From assembly GCA_900541415.1 (NCBI GenBank), contig UQJP01000027.1:1-48778 (forward strand): 48,778 nt of DNA, written 5' to 3'. The DNA comes from an uncultured Odoribacter sp. (GTDB lineage Bacteria; Bacteroidota; Bacteroidia; Bacteroidales; Marinifilaceae). Below the pieces are notes generated by a model that searched no databases, was not told the DNA's origin, and was given only the letters and a program-made list of their open reading frames with translations. How positions within the stretch are numbered: position 1 is the stretch's first letter; each line of letters starts with the position of its first letter. Both the position numbers and the translations under genes were made by a program. Positions 17,709 to 25,262 of the stretch are shown piece after piece.

Positions 17709-18827
17709 ATGCAAAGTTGGATAAAATATTTGCTTATTTTTTGTTATGTGCTGGCGGGTTGCCATAAAGACGGGCCGGAACCTGTCCGGTGGGCCGATCG
17801 GACGGTGCTGGTTTATATGGTGGCGGAAAATTCCCTGAACGGCTGGACTACCCAAAACCTGGATAGGATGCTAAAGACCTTTCAGGGGGAGGGGAATTTG
17901 CTTGTTTATATCGATAGTTACGACGGAGATCCCCGATTGGTGAAGTTAGTGATGAACGATAACGGGATTGCGAGTGCGGAAACCGTGAAGACTTATCAGG
18001 AACGTAACAGCGCTTCGCCCGATATTTTGAAGCAGACCATCAATGAGGTGTGTGTGGAATATCCGGCATCGAGTTATGGTTTGGTGCTTTGGTCGCATGG
18101 CACGGGGTGGTTGCCATCCACTTCGAAATCCAGAGCTTTCGGGCAGGATGGTAACAATTGGATGGAACTGAACGGATTGGCTTCTGCCTTACCGGACGAT
18201 CGTTTCGATTTTATAATGTTCGATGCTTGCTATATGGGGGCTGTGGAGGTAGCTTATGCTTTGCGGAATAAAACGAAATACCTGATCTCGTCGCCCACTG
18301 AAATTTGGGAAGACGGTTTCCCGTATGACGAGGTGGTGGGGGATTGGTGGGGCGGAGAGGAAGGCTATCGGGAGGTTTGCCGTAAATATTACGATTTTTA
18401 TAATTCGCGTTCGGGAATTTATCAGTCCGGGACGATTTCGTTGGTGAAGACCGAAAGTATGGATGCGCTTGCGGAAGCTACCCGTGTGATTTTGGAGGGT
18501 AAGGAAGAGCAGATCGCTAATTTGGACAGGAGTGCCGTTCAGCGTATCGACCGTACCGGATCGTTGAACTGGAGCGAGATTTTGTATGATTTCGACGATT
18601 ATATCAGCCACCTTTCGCCTACGGCCGGGCAATATGACGATTTTAGCCGGGAACTCGCTAAAGTGGTTTTGTATGAAGCCCATACGTCCAGTTACGGCAA
18701 TCAGATTTTCTATCAGAAATTTTCCGGGTTAAGCAGCTATATTCCCCAAAGTAAGCAGACGTGGTTAAATACGTTTTATGCCGACCTGGAATGGACAAAA
18801 ACTGTTTACGGGGATCAGAGCGAATAA
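17709..18827 (+). CDS. Clostripain-like (C11) cysteine peptidase lipoprotein
   Basis: A 372-residue secreted lipoprotein. A short signal peptide ends in the lipobox LAGC with lipidated Cys18. The mature protein is a caspase-like C11 peptidase: VLVYMVAENSL (about 33-43) starts the fold, His130 lies in LWSHGTGW, and the nucleophile Cys174 in FDACYMGA. C11 enzymes typically cut after Arg or Lys, and some are secreted factors of gut Bacteroidales. The gene is inserted between the two glycine-lipid acyltransferase genes on the opposite strand. Its last 13 bases overlap the end of the GlsA-like gene, so the pair is convergent. The start codon puts the lipobox at a normal distance. Confidence 0.88.
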   Translation: MQSWIKYLLIFCYVLAGCHKDGPEPVRWADRTVLVYMVAENSLNGWTTQNLDRMLKTFQGEGNLLVYIDSYDGDPRLVKLVMNDNGIASAETVKTYQERNSASPDILKQTINEVCVEYPASSYGLVLWSHGTGWLPSTSKSRAFGQDGNNWMELNGLASALPDDRFDFIMFDACYMGAVEVAYALRNKTKYLISSPTEIWEDGFPYDEVVGDWWGGEEGYREVCRKYYDFYNSRSGIYQSGTISLVKTESMDALAEATRVILEGKEEQIANLDRSAVQRIDRTGSLNWSEILYDFDDYISHLSPTAGQYDDFSRELAKVVLYEAHTSSYGNQIFYQKFSGLSSYIPQSKQTWLNTFYADLEWTKTVYGDQSE

Positions 18828-19636
18828 ACTTTTTGTTTGATCGCTTCCGCCCATTCTATGGGCTTTTTGCTTTTGTCGAGGCTTTGCCAGGGAATCGGCT
18901 TCCCGATTCTGATTGTGAATGACTGCCCTTGTTTTTTAAACGTTTCTTTGGGCAGGTAGAGCATTTCCAAATTGAGGTTCAGGTGTATTTTTTTGCGGAA
19001 ATTTGCCAGATTGTAGAAGAAATTCGAATTTTTTCCTTCTATGAAGATGGGTACAATGTCCCGTTGGTATTGTATGGCTTTGGTTACGAAACTTTTCTGC
19101 CATACGGGGTCTTGTATCACTCCGTTTGTTTTCCGGCTGACCATACCTGCGGGGAACATGATCATCTGGCAATCGGAGGCGTAGGCGTTTTCGATTGCAG
19201 TTACGGCATCCTTGGCAAGTGCCCCGTGTTTATTGACCGCCAGAAATATGTTGTTCAGATTTTTTAAATTGAGCAATAGGTCGTTTACCGGAAATTTCAA
19301 ATTGGAATATTTTTGTCCCAGAAATGAAATCAGAATAATTCCATCGGGACCTCCTAAGGGATGATTGGCAACGAAGATGTATCTTCCTGCCGGATCGGGA
19401 AGATTTTCGGCTCCTTCCACCCGGAAAGAAACTTCCAGATATTCAAGCATACCGTGGGCGAAATCCAATCCTTTCCGGTCGCCGTACCTCTCTATAAATT
19501 CATTGATCCGATCCTGACAGATGATCCGTTTTAAAAACGAGAAAACAAAACCGGGAATCAGGCGTGCCAGTCCGGGATTTTTACTTTTGAAGAGCTTTTC
19601 AATATATACGGGCTTTACTCTATCGTTATCTTCCAT
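18815..19636 (-). CDS. glsA: Glycine-lipid O-acyltransferase, GlsA-like (PlsC/OlsA-type)
   Basis: A 273-residue membrane-associated acyltransferase of the PlsC superfamily. The catalytic segment is ANHPLGGPDG, with His92 and Asp98, an H-x5-D form common in this Bacteroidetes branch instead of the usual H-x4-D. FPAGMVSR further on matches motif III, and VPIFIEGKNS the later motif. With the GlsB-like N-acyltransferase it would build the di-acylated glycine lipid: the partner forms the amide and this enzyme adds the second chain as an ester. Note that the symbol glsA is also used for the glutaminase at 43377-44342. Ornithine-lipid or lysophosphatidate acylation are alternatives. Confidence 0.78.
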   Translation of the reverse strand: MEDNDRVKPVYIEKLFKSKNPGLARLIPGFVFSFLKRIICQDRINEFIERYGDRKGLDFAHGMLEYLEVSFRVEGAENLPDPAGRYIFVANHPLGGPDGIILISFLGQKYSNLKFPVNDLLLNLKNLNNIFLAVNKHGALAKDAVTAIENAYASDCQMIMFPAGMVSRKTNGVIQDPVWQKSFVTKAIQYQRDIVPIFIEGKNSNFFYNLANFRKKIHLNLNLEMLYLPKETFKKQGQSFTIRIGKPIPWQSLDKSKKPIEWAEAIKQKVYSL

Positions 19637-19719
19637 CGTATTTTCTTTATATGTACCGGATAAAATAGGCCGGGCAGGTTTGTTTTTTTCGATTGTTCAG
19701 GGTTATGATTTATCCGGCA

Positions 19720-19727
19720 CAAAGATA
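19720..19727 (-). promoter_or_regulatory. Possible -7 element for the GlsA-like gene
   Basis: The minus strand reads TATCTTTG, matching TAnnTTTG, 83 bases before the ATG. It implies that the GlsA-like gene has its own promoter. The rest of the 19637-19983 gap shows no gene or clear hairpin. Confidence 0.4.
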
Positions 19728-19983
19728 ATTCAAATGAGCGGATTATCGTTTTTTGCGCGGGGATAAATGTGGTTTCGTACAGATTGTTTTTTGTTTTATG
19801 TGTTTTGAAACCGGGTGGAATATTTGATTTTTCCGGGATTATCCTGCTTGCAGGCAGGGAGTTAATATAGGAGGGAAACATCTTTGGCGAGATGTGCGGA
19901 ACTTTATAAATCTTTTTTCCGTTAAAGAGGTATGTTAATTGAAAACTGAATGGAACAAATAAGTTAAACTAAAACAGAAAACT

Positions 19984-21669
19984 ATGAAACGTAAATTATT
20001 TATGGCAGGCCTGGCTGCCGTTGCATTTTCTTTAGCCATGACGGGGTGTAACTCCATGAAGAAATTGCAGAAAGATGTTATTGAGACGGCTGTTGTGGGA
20101 CAGGTTACCCCCACACAATTGGAATCCGTGAAGGGTGTGATCAATTTTGAGTATAAGATTGCTTTTGCCCCGAAACAGTTTGATAAGAAAATGATTCTGA
20201 AAATCACTCCGAAAATGCAGTATGGAAACCAGATGCTGAATCTGACTCCGATGTATTTGCAGGGAGAGAGTGTGAAGGATGCTACTTACCCGGTGGTAAG
20301 TTATAAAACGCCTACGACTTATACCCAAAAATTCTCTATGCCTTACCGTGAAGGAATGGAAAATGGAGTGCTCTGGGCCGATATTGAAGCTATGAGAGGA
20401 AAAAAATCCTTTATGATGAGCCCCGTGATCCTGAATAAGAACGGTGTGAAGGTATGGCAGACCTATCCGGTGAAGATCGACGGCGTGAGCTATATTCCGG
20501 TGATGACCGAAACTTTTGTTGCAGATGTCCCTGCTGAAAAAATAGGTCTTGTCAGCGGATATGTGATGTTCCCCTTAGGAAAATCAACGATCTCGGCTGC
20601 CGAACAAAATTCAGCCGTGATGTCGCAGGCCGTGAAAGCTATGGATAAGGTTTTGGCGAATAAAAATGCGAAGATTACCAATATGTTTATTTATGTGTCT
20701 AATTCCCCGGAAGGCGCAGAACGTTTGAATAAAAATTTGGCTGCCAATCGGTTTAAGGCTGCTAAAACATTCTTTGAAAAAGATTTGAAGCTGGCCAGTA
20801 CACCTATGGCCCGCGATCCGAAATTCGTAGTTCAGCAAACCGTGGTAGAGAACTGGAATGGCTTATATATGTTGCTGGAAGATTCTAACATCAAAAACAA
20901 AGCCGAGATTATCAAGGCTTTGAAAGATGCTCCGAATGCCGCCCGCCGCAACACTTTGCTGGATTCCTACACTAATAAGACTCCGGAATTGAAGGAAGTG
21001 ATCCTGCCGATTTTGCGCCGTGCCGATTTCTTTGTATTTTATACAGTGCCCGATGTTGTTCAGGAAGAAGGACAGATCACTTATTTCGTGCCTCAGCTGA
21101 CTGAAAAGACTCCGGCTGTGACCGCACAAACCAATTGGCAGTTATTGAACGATCTGGCTGTGACGGCAATCAATATGAAAGATTACAAGAAAGCTCAGAA
21201 ATTACTGGAATCGGCCATTGCGTTGAAACAGGATGCCACTGTCAATAACAATATGGGCGTTATGTACGCTATGCAGGGAAATAAGGCAAAAGCCGCTGAC
21301 ATGTTCGATAAGGCTAAAATCCGTAAAGAAGCCCGTTATAATATGGGATTGATTTTATTGCAACAGGGAGATTACAGCAAGGCTATTCCTTATTTGAAAG
21401 AGATGCCGAATATCAATCTGGCTTATGCACAGATGATGAATAACGATAACCGGAGTGCATTGGAAACTTTCAAGAATATGAAAATGAATAATGCTATGGA
21501 TTATTATTTGATGGCTGTTGCTGCTGCCCGTGTGAAAAATACGCAGGAAATGGCTATGGCTTTACAGAAAGCGGTGCAGATGCAGCCCGAATTGAAAAAA
21601 TGGGCAGCTACCGATGTGGCTTTCTATCCTTATAAAGGAGACGCTGTATATATGCAGATCGTGAAGTAG
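19984..21669 (+). CDS. TPR lipoprotein with a degenerate OmpA-like segment
   Basis: A 561-residue exported protein. The signal peptide ends in the lipobox AMTGC with lipidated Cys22. Residues about 30-215 form an unrecognised beta-rich region. Near residues 225-270, SNSPEGAERLNKNLAANR followed by a helix resembles the xSPEG...N..LA..RA pattern of OmpA-like domains in Bacteroidales surface proteins, but the peptidoglycan-binding Asp/Arg set is not evident. The C-terminal third (about 375-540) contains TPR-like repeats such as NNMGVMYAMQGNKAKAADMF. It probably sits in the outer membrane facing the periplasm as a scaffold. The gene is monocistronic and ends at a near-perfect terminator. No specific function can be assigned. 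Confidence 0.8.
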   Translation: MKRKLFMAGLAAVAFSLAMTGCNSMKKLQKDVIETAVVGQVTPTQLESVKGVINFEYKIAFAPKQFDKKMILKITPKMQYGNQMLNLTPMYLQGESVKDATYPVVSYKTPTTYTQKFSMPYREGMENGVLWADIEAMRGKKSFMMSPVILNKNGVKVWQTYPVKIDGVSYIPVMTETFVADVPAEKIGLVSGYVMFPLGKSTISAAEQNSAVMSQAVKAMDKVLANKNAKITNMFIYVSNSPEGAERLNKNLAANRFKAAKTFFEKDLKLASTPMARDPKFVVQQTVVENWNGLYMLLEDSNIKNKAEIIKALKDAPNAARRNTLLDSYTNKTPELKEVILPILRRADFFVFYTVPDVVQEEGQITYFVPQLTEKTPAVTAQTNWQLLNDLAVTAINMKDYKKAQKLLESAIALKQDATVNNNMGVMYAMQGNKAKAADMFDKAKIRKEARYNMGLILLQQGDYSKAIPYLKEMPNINLAYAQMMNNDNRSALETFKNMKMNNAMDYYLMAVAAARVKNTQEMAMALQKAVQMQPELKKWAATDVAFYPYKGDAVYMQIVK

Positions 21670-21692
21670 GTTTGGGGAGAATTGAGAGGGAA

Positions 21693-21720
21693 GGGGTGTT
21701 CTTCGGAATGCCCCTTTTTT
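21693..21720 (+). terminator. Rho-independent terminator with a UUCG tetraloop
   Basis: Nine paired positions (GGGGTGTTC at 21693-21701 with GAATGCCCC at 21706-21714, including two G-T pairs) close a TTCG loop at 21702-21705, followed by six T. UUCG loops are exceptionally stable. It lies 23 bases after the TPR-lipoprotein stop. Confidence 0.92.
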
Positions 21721-21794
21721 ATTGTTGCAGGCTGAACTTATTTCCGGATATGCCCGTATAAGTGATAACAGTTGTTTATTAAAATTCAGATATT

Positions 21795-22373
21795 ATGGAG
21801 AGATCGATCAAAGGTACCGAAACCGAAAAAAATTTATTGAAGGCATTTGCCGGAGAATCACAAGCTAAGAACCGTTATACATTTTTTTCAAAAATAGCCA
21901 AAGAGGACGGTTATGAACAGATTGCCGGAATATTCTATGAAACGGCTTTACAGGAAGAGATGCACGCTAAACGTTTTTTTAGTTACCTGGAAGGCGGTAT
22001 GCTGGAGATCACGGCTGCTTATCCGGCAGGCGCATTGCTGCAAACTCCCGACAACCTGATAGAAGCGGCAGACGGGGAGCACGATGAAGCATTCAATCTT
22101 TATCCGCTGTTCGGACAAATTGCATCGGACGAGGGGTTTAAAAAGATTGCCGCCACTTTTAAGTATGTTGCCGAAGTGGAAAAAATGCACGAACAACGTT
22201 ATTTAAAATTACTGGAGAATATCCGGGACGGCAAGGTGTTCGAACGTCCCGAACCTGTGAAATGGTATTGCCGGAAATGCGGCTATGTACATGTGGGGAC
22301 TACGCCGCCGGAGATGTGCCCGTCGTGCCTGCATCCGAAGGCTTATTTTGAATTGTTCCCGGATAATTATTGA
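21795..22373 (+). CDS. rbr: Rubrerythrin
   Basis: A 192-residue cytoplasmic diiron peroxidase that reduces hydrogen peroxide in anaerobes. The ferritin-like four-helix domain supplies the iron ligands: Glu21 in GESQAKNRY, E54-E-M-H57 and E129-K-M-H132. The C-terminal rubredoxin domain has Cys159/Cys162 (CRKCGY) and Cys175/Cys178 (CPSC), which carry electrons in. The length is standard. The gene sits between two strong terminators and is therefore monocistronic. A flavodiiron protein gene about 3 kb away (25263-26456) would complete a scavenging pair for oxygen and peroxide. Confidence 0.96.
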   Translation: MERSIKGTETEKNLLKAFAGESQAKNRYTFFSKIAKEDGYEQIAGIFYETALQEEMHAKRFFSYLEGGMLEITAAYPAGALLQTPDNLIEAADGEHDEAFNLYPLFGQIASDEGFKKIAATFKYVAEVEKMHEQRYLKLLENIRDGKVFERPEPVKWYCRKCGYVHVGTTPPEMCPSCLHPKAYFELFPDNY

Positions 22374-22405
22374 TTGTATTTGTGAGATTTAGATAAGAGA
22401 GTGGG

Positions 22406-22442
22406 AATCCGTAAACCGACATTGTCCGGTTTACGGATTTTT
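22406..22442 (+). terminator. Rho-independent terminator after rubrerythrin
   Basis: A perfect 13-base stem (AATCCGTAAACCG at 22406-22418, CGGTTTACGGATT at 22427-22439) with an 8-base loop, then a T run. The -33 element of the next promoter begins only three bases past the T run. Confidence 0.95.
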
Positions 22443-22444
22443 GC

Positions 22445-22475
22445 TTTGTGAATGTGGCTTAATTCCATAAATTTG
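22445..22475 (+). promoter_or_regulatory. Bacteroidetes-type promoter for the PorE-like gene and birA
   Basis: TTTG (22445-22448), 19 bases, TAAATTTG (22468-22475): a perfect consensus match. The expected start near 22482 leaves a leader of only about 16 bases to the TTG start codon at 22498, which supports use of that unusual start. Confidence 0.88.
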
Positions 22476-22497
22476 CTGTGGATTAAAAAGAAAGACT

Positions 22498-24345
22498 TTG
22501 AAATATATTATTCTGATTCTTGCATTTACGATAACAGGTGTCTGCGGTGGATATGGGCAACAGTTTTTGAGTGCCGATAAGAAAGCCAATAAATTTTATC
22601 AGGAAGCCCGTTCGCTTTTCCGGGCGGGAGAGGTGGAGAAAGCCGGGCATGTATTGGAAAAAGCGGCGGCTTTGGATTCCGGATTTTCAGCTTTGCATTT
22701 GTTGCGGGCGGATATGTTCCATAAACAGGGCGACCGGGTAGAGGAGATGAAAGCGATAGAGAAGGCCTTGTCGATAGATTCCCTGAAAGGGTATGCTTAT
22801 TATTTTATGGTGCTTGCCGACAGGTATTTCGACCGGGGCGATTATGAGAGGGCACAGGGGTTTTACCGTTTGTATCTGGAACGGGACCGACGGCTGACCG
22901 GGGCGGCCCAGGCACGGAAAAGGCTGGAAGATTGTGCGTTTGCGTTAAAGGCATTGAAAAGCCAGGTGCGCCGTGAAACGGAATTGTATTTGCAGTCGGA
23001 ATATCCGGTGTATTGGCCTTCATTGGATGTTAAGGGAAAAACATTGCTTTATACGGAACAGACCGGAGACCGGGAAATGATGTGGATGTTGCGGGACAGC
23101 GTGCGTTATCCCCTTGATTTTTATCCGGAAGGGAGGTGCGGTGCGCCTTCGCTGACAGCCGACGGCCGGATGATGTATTTCACGATGGTGGGGGGACGCG
23201 GACGGAGTGATATTTATGTGGCTTACCGCCTTTCGGACAGTACGTGGACGGCTCCTATTTCATTGGGGGAACCTGTCAATACGGACGGTTGGGAAGCCCA
23301 GCCTGCTATTTCTGCCGATGGTACCCGGTTGTTTTTCGCTTCAACCCGGGAAGGGGGACGCGGAGGAAGCGATATTTGGTACTCGCGCCTGTTGCGTAGG
23401 GAATCGAATGGAAAACAATATTGGTCGCAACCGAAATGCTTGTATTTCAATACTCCGGGGGATGAAATGGCTCCTTTCTTATATTTCGACAATCAAACTT
23501 TGTTTTTTTCTTCCGACGGTTATCCCGGAATGGGACGGAAGGATATTTATAAAGTCAATTTAAATGAGCCGACAGAACCGAAGAATATCGGGATTACAGT
23601 GAACACGCAGGGAGATGAGTTGGGATTTATTGTGGATGCCAGCGGGCAGTGGGGATATTTTTCTTCTGATATCAGCGGTAAAAGATGTATTTATCGTTAC
23701 CGCCTGGATGATAGTATTGCCTGTCCGCCAGCGGCATATATCCGTTTGCTGACCGAAAACGAAGCCGGGGAGGCCGTAAAGCCGGATTTTCTGACGGTGG
23801 TGGCTGTGGAGAGCGGGGATACTTTGGCCTATTATGACCGGGTATATGCCCATAGCGATATGTTGGCGTGTGTGCCTTCGGAAACTTTGTTGCTGGTGGG
23901 AGCCGTAAAGAAAGGATATTTGTATTATTCCGATACTTTGGCGGTAAAGGCCGCCGCTTTGGAAGAGCCTCAACAAAAGGTGGTTGTTTTGCGGAAGGTG
24001 GAGCAAGACCGCACGCTGGTGTTGAAAGGCGTGTTTTTTGATGTGGACGATTATCATTTGAAACCGGAATCGTATAACGAACTGCGACAGGTGGTGGAGT
24101 TCATGCGGTTGAATCCGGAAGTGAAAATCGAGATTTCCGGACATACGGACAATAGCGGTAGCGACGAGCATAATTATCGGTTATCGGAAGACCGGGCTTT
24201 TGAAGTATATAAATATTTGTTCCTGCATCGGATTGATAAAAACCGGATGAGTTATAAGGGGTACGGAAAGGATGTACCTTTGGAGCCGAATGATACGGAA
24301 GCGGGAAAAGCGGCGAACAGGCGTACGGAGATACGTATTAAGTAA
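22498..24345 (+). CDS. TPR/PD40/OmpA-domain outer-membrane protein, PorE-like architecture
   Basis: A 615-residue exported protein. The N-terminal signal sequence (to about residue 22, ending GGYGQ) is followed by TPR-like repeats (about 30-145), a beta-propeller of PD40/WD40-like repeats (about 170-400; for example SLTADGRMMYFT, AISADGTRLFFAS and LYFDNQTLFFSSDG), a probable beta-sandwich (about 410-500), and a C-terminal OmpA domain (about 505-615) with SGHTDNSGS and NRRTEIR for peptidoglycan binding. This order matches PorE, which links the type IX secretion machinery to peptidoglycan, but related proteins occur without that system and no T9SS gene is in the window. The start codon is TTG; no ATG or GTG fits the signal peptide. 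birA follows after 12 bases. Confidence 0.85.
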   Translation: MKYIILILAFTITGVCGGYGQQFLSADKKANKFYQEARSLFRAGEVEKAGHVLEKAAALDSGFSALHLLRADMFHKQGDRVEEMKAIEKALSIDSLKGYAYYFMVLADRYFDRGDYERAQGFYRLYLERDRRLTGAAQARKRLEDCAFALKALKSQVRRETELYLQSEYPVYWPSLDVKGKTLLYTEQTGDREMMWMLRDSVRYPLDFYPEGRCGAPSLTADGRMMYFTMVGGRGRSDIYVAYRLSDSTWTAPISLGEPVNTDGWEAQPAISADGTRLFFASTREGGRGGSDIWYSRLLRRESNGKQYWSQPKCLYFNTPGDEMAPFLYFDNQTLFFSSDGYPGMGRKDIYKVNLNEPTEPKNIGITVNTQGDELGFIVDASGQWGYFSSDISGKRCIYRYRLDDSIACPPAAYIRLLTENEAGEAVKPDFLTVVAVESGDTLAYYDRVYAHSDMLACVPSETLLLVGAVKKGYLYYSDTLAVKAAALEEPQQKVVVLRKVEQDRTLVLKGVFFDVDDYHLKPESYNELRQVVEFMRLNPEVKIEISGHTDNSGSDEHNYRLSEDRAFEVYKYLFLHRIDKNRMSYKGYGKDVPLEPNDTEAGKAANRRTEIRIK

Positions 24346-24357
24346 AAAAGTTAGGAT

Positions 24358-25098
24358 ATGGAGAAATATGAATTGAGCGGTTTCGATATTTTAGAATTTG
24401 AGCAGGCCGGGTCTACGAATACCCTGGCGGAAGAGTTGCCGCAGGAAGAACTGACGGATAAGAGCGTGGTGCTGACTTTCCGGCAGACGGAGGGACGCGG
24501 GCAGGTGGGGAATAAATGGGAAAGCGCTCCGGGAAAGAATATTTCGATCACGGTGGTGTTCAGGCCGTTCAGGCTGGAAGCTGCCCGGCAATTTGCCGTT
24601 TCGATGGTGATTGCTTTGGGATGCCGTGATTTTATCAGCCGTTATGTGGAAGGATGCACGGTGAAATGGCCGAATGATGTGTATGTAGGCGATAAAAAAA
24701 TGGTGGGAATCCTGATCGAGCATACGGTTAGCGGAGCTTACGTCGGGATGTCGCTGTGCGGGGTTGGAATAAATGTCAATCAGCGGGTATTTGTGTCGGA
24801 CGCTCCAAACCCGGTGTCTTTGTCACAATTGTTGGGGCATGAATTGCCGTTACAGGACGCGCTGGCCGAATTGCTGGAATGTATCGGAAAACGGTATGAA
24901 CAGGTGTACAATTATCATTTGCTGGAACACGACTTTATAGAGGCTCTTTACCGCCGTTACGGAGAATATGAGTGGAAGGACGAAGCAGGTGTTTTCCGGG
25001 CTTCGATTGCCGGAGTGGACGAGTATGGAAGGCTGGTTTTAAGGGATGCCGGAGGGAAAGAAAGGGTATACGGTTTCAAGGAAGTGAAGTATCTTTAA
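24358..25098 (+). CDS. birA: Biotin--[acetyl-CoA-carboxylase] ligase
   Basis: A 246-residue cytoplasmic ligase that makes biotinyl-AMP and attaches biotin to carboxyl-carrier domains. The core motifs are GRGQVGNKW (46-54), which binds the biotinyl-adenylate, and KWPNDVYVGDKKMVGILIE (103-121), with the substrate-contacting Lys. A small C-terminal SH3-like domain (about 200-246) ends the protein. There is no N-terminal helix-turn-helix, so this is a monofunctional ligase and not a biotin-operon repressor like the E. coli protein. It follows the PorE-like gene by 12 bases and shares its promoter. The pairing with a surface protein has no obvious functional logic. Confidence 0.93.
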   Translation: MEKYELSGFDILEFEQAGSTNTLAEELPQEELTDKSVVLTFRQTEGRGQVGNKWESAPGKNISITVVFRPFRLEAARQFAVSMVIALGCRDFISRYVEGCTVKWPNDVYVGDKKMVGILIEHTVSGAYVGMSLCGVGINVNQRVFVSDAPNPVSLSQLLGHELPLQDALAELLECIGKRYEQVYNYHLLEHDFIEALYRRYGEYEWKDEAGVFRASIAGVDEYGRLVLRDAGGKERVYGFKEVKYL

Positions 25099-25172
25099 AT
25101 TCTCCTGTGGCTTGTGTGGCATTCGCTGTTGCCTGTGTTTTCATGGCTTGCCGTTGTGAATGGGAATAAAAT

Positions 25173-25215
25173 AAAAACGTGGAAACAGGTATTCTTCCGG
25201 TTTTCCACGTTTTTT
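25173..25215. terminator. Bidirectional terminator between birA and the flavodiiron gene
   Basis: A 13-base stem (AAAAACGTGGAAA at 25173-25185, TTTCCACGTTTTT at 25202-25214) carries an A run on one side and a T run on the other, placed between convergent genes. Confidence 0.88.
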
Positions 25216-25224
25216 ATTTATATA

Positions 25225-25254
25225 CCCCCCTTTGTCCCCTTTTTGGACGGGGGG
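25225..25254. repeat. GC-rich inverted repeat beside the terminator
   Basis: Six C (25225-25230) and GTCC (25234-25237) can pair with GGAC (25245-25248) and six G (25249-25254), leaving a 3-base bulge and a loop of CCTTTTT. It ends eight bases before the flavodiiron stop codon. It may reinforce termination or protect the mRNA 3' end. Confidence 0.5.
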
Positions 25255-25262
25255 AAGTTGTT

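Noticed and set aside
23560..24171. 203-codon minus-strand frame
   Set aside because: It is antisense to the PorE-like gene, with no family features.
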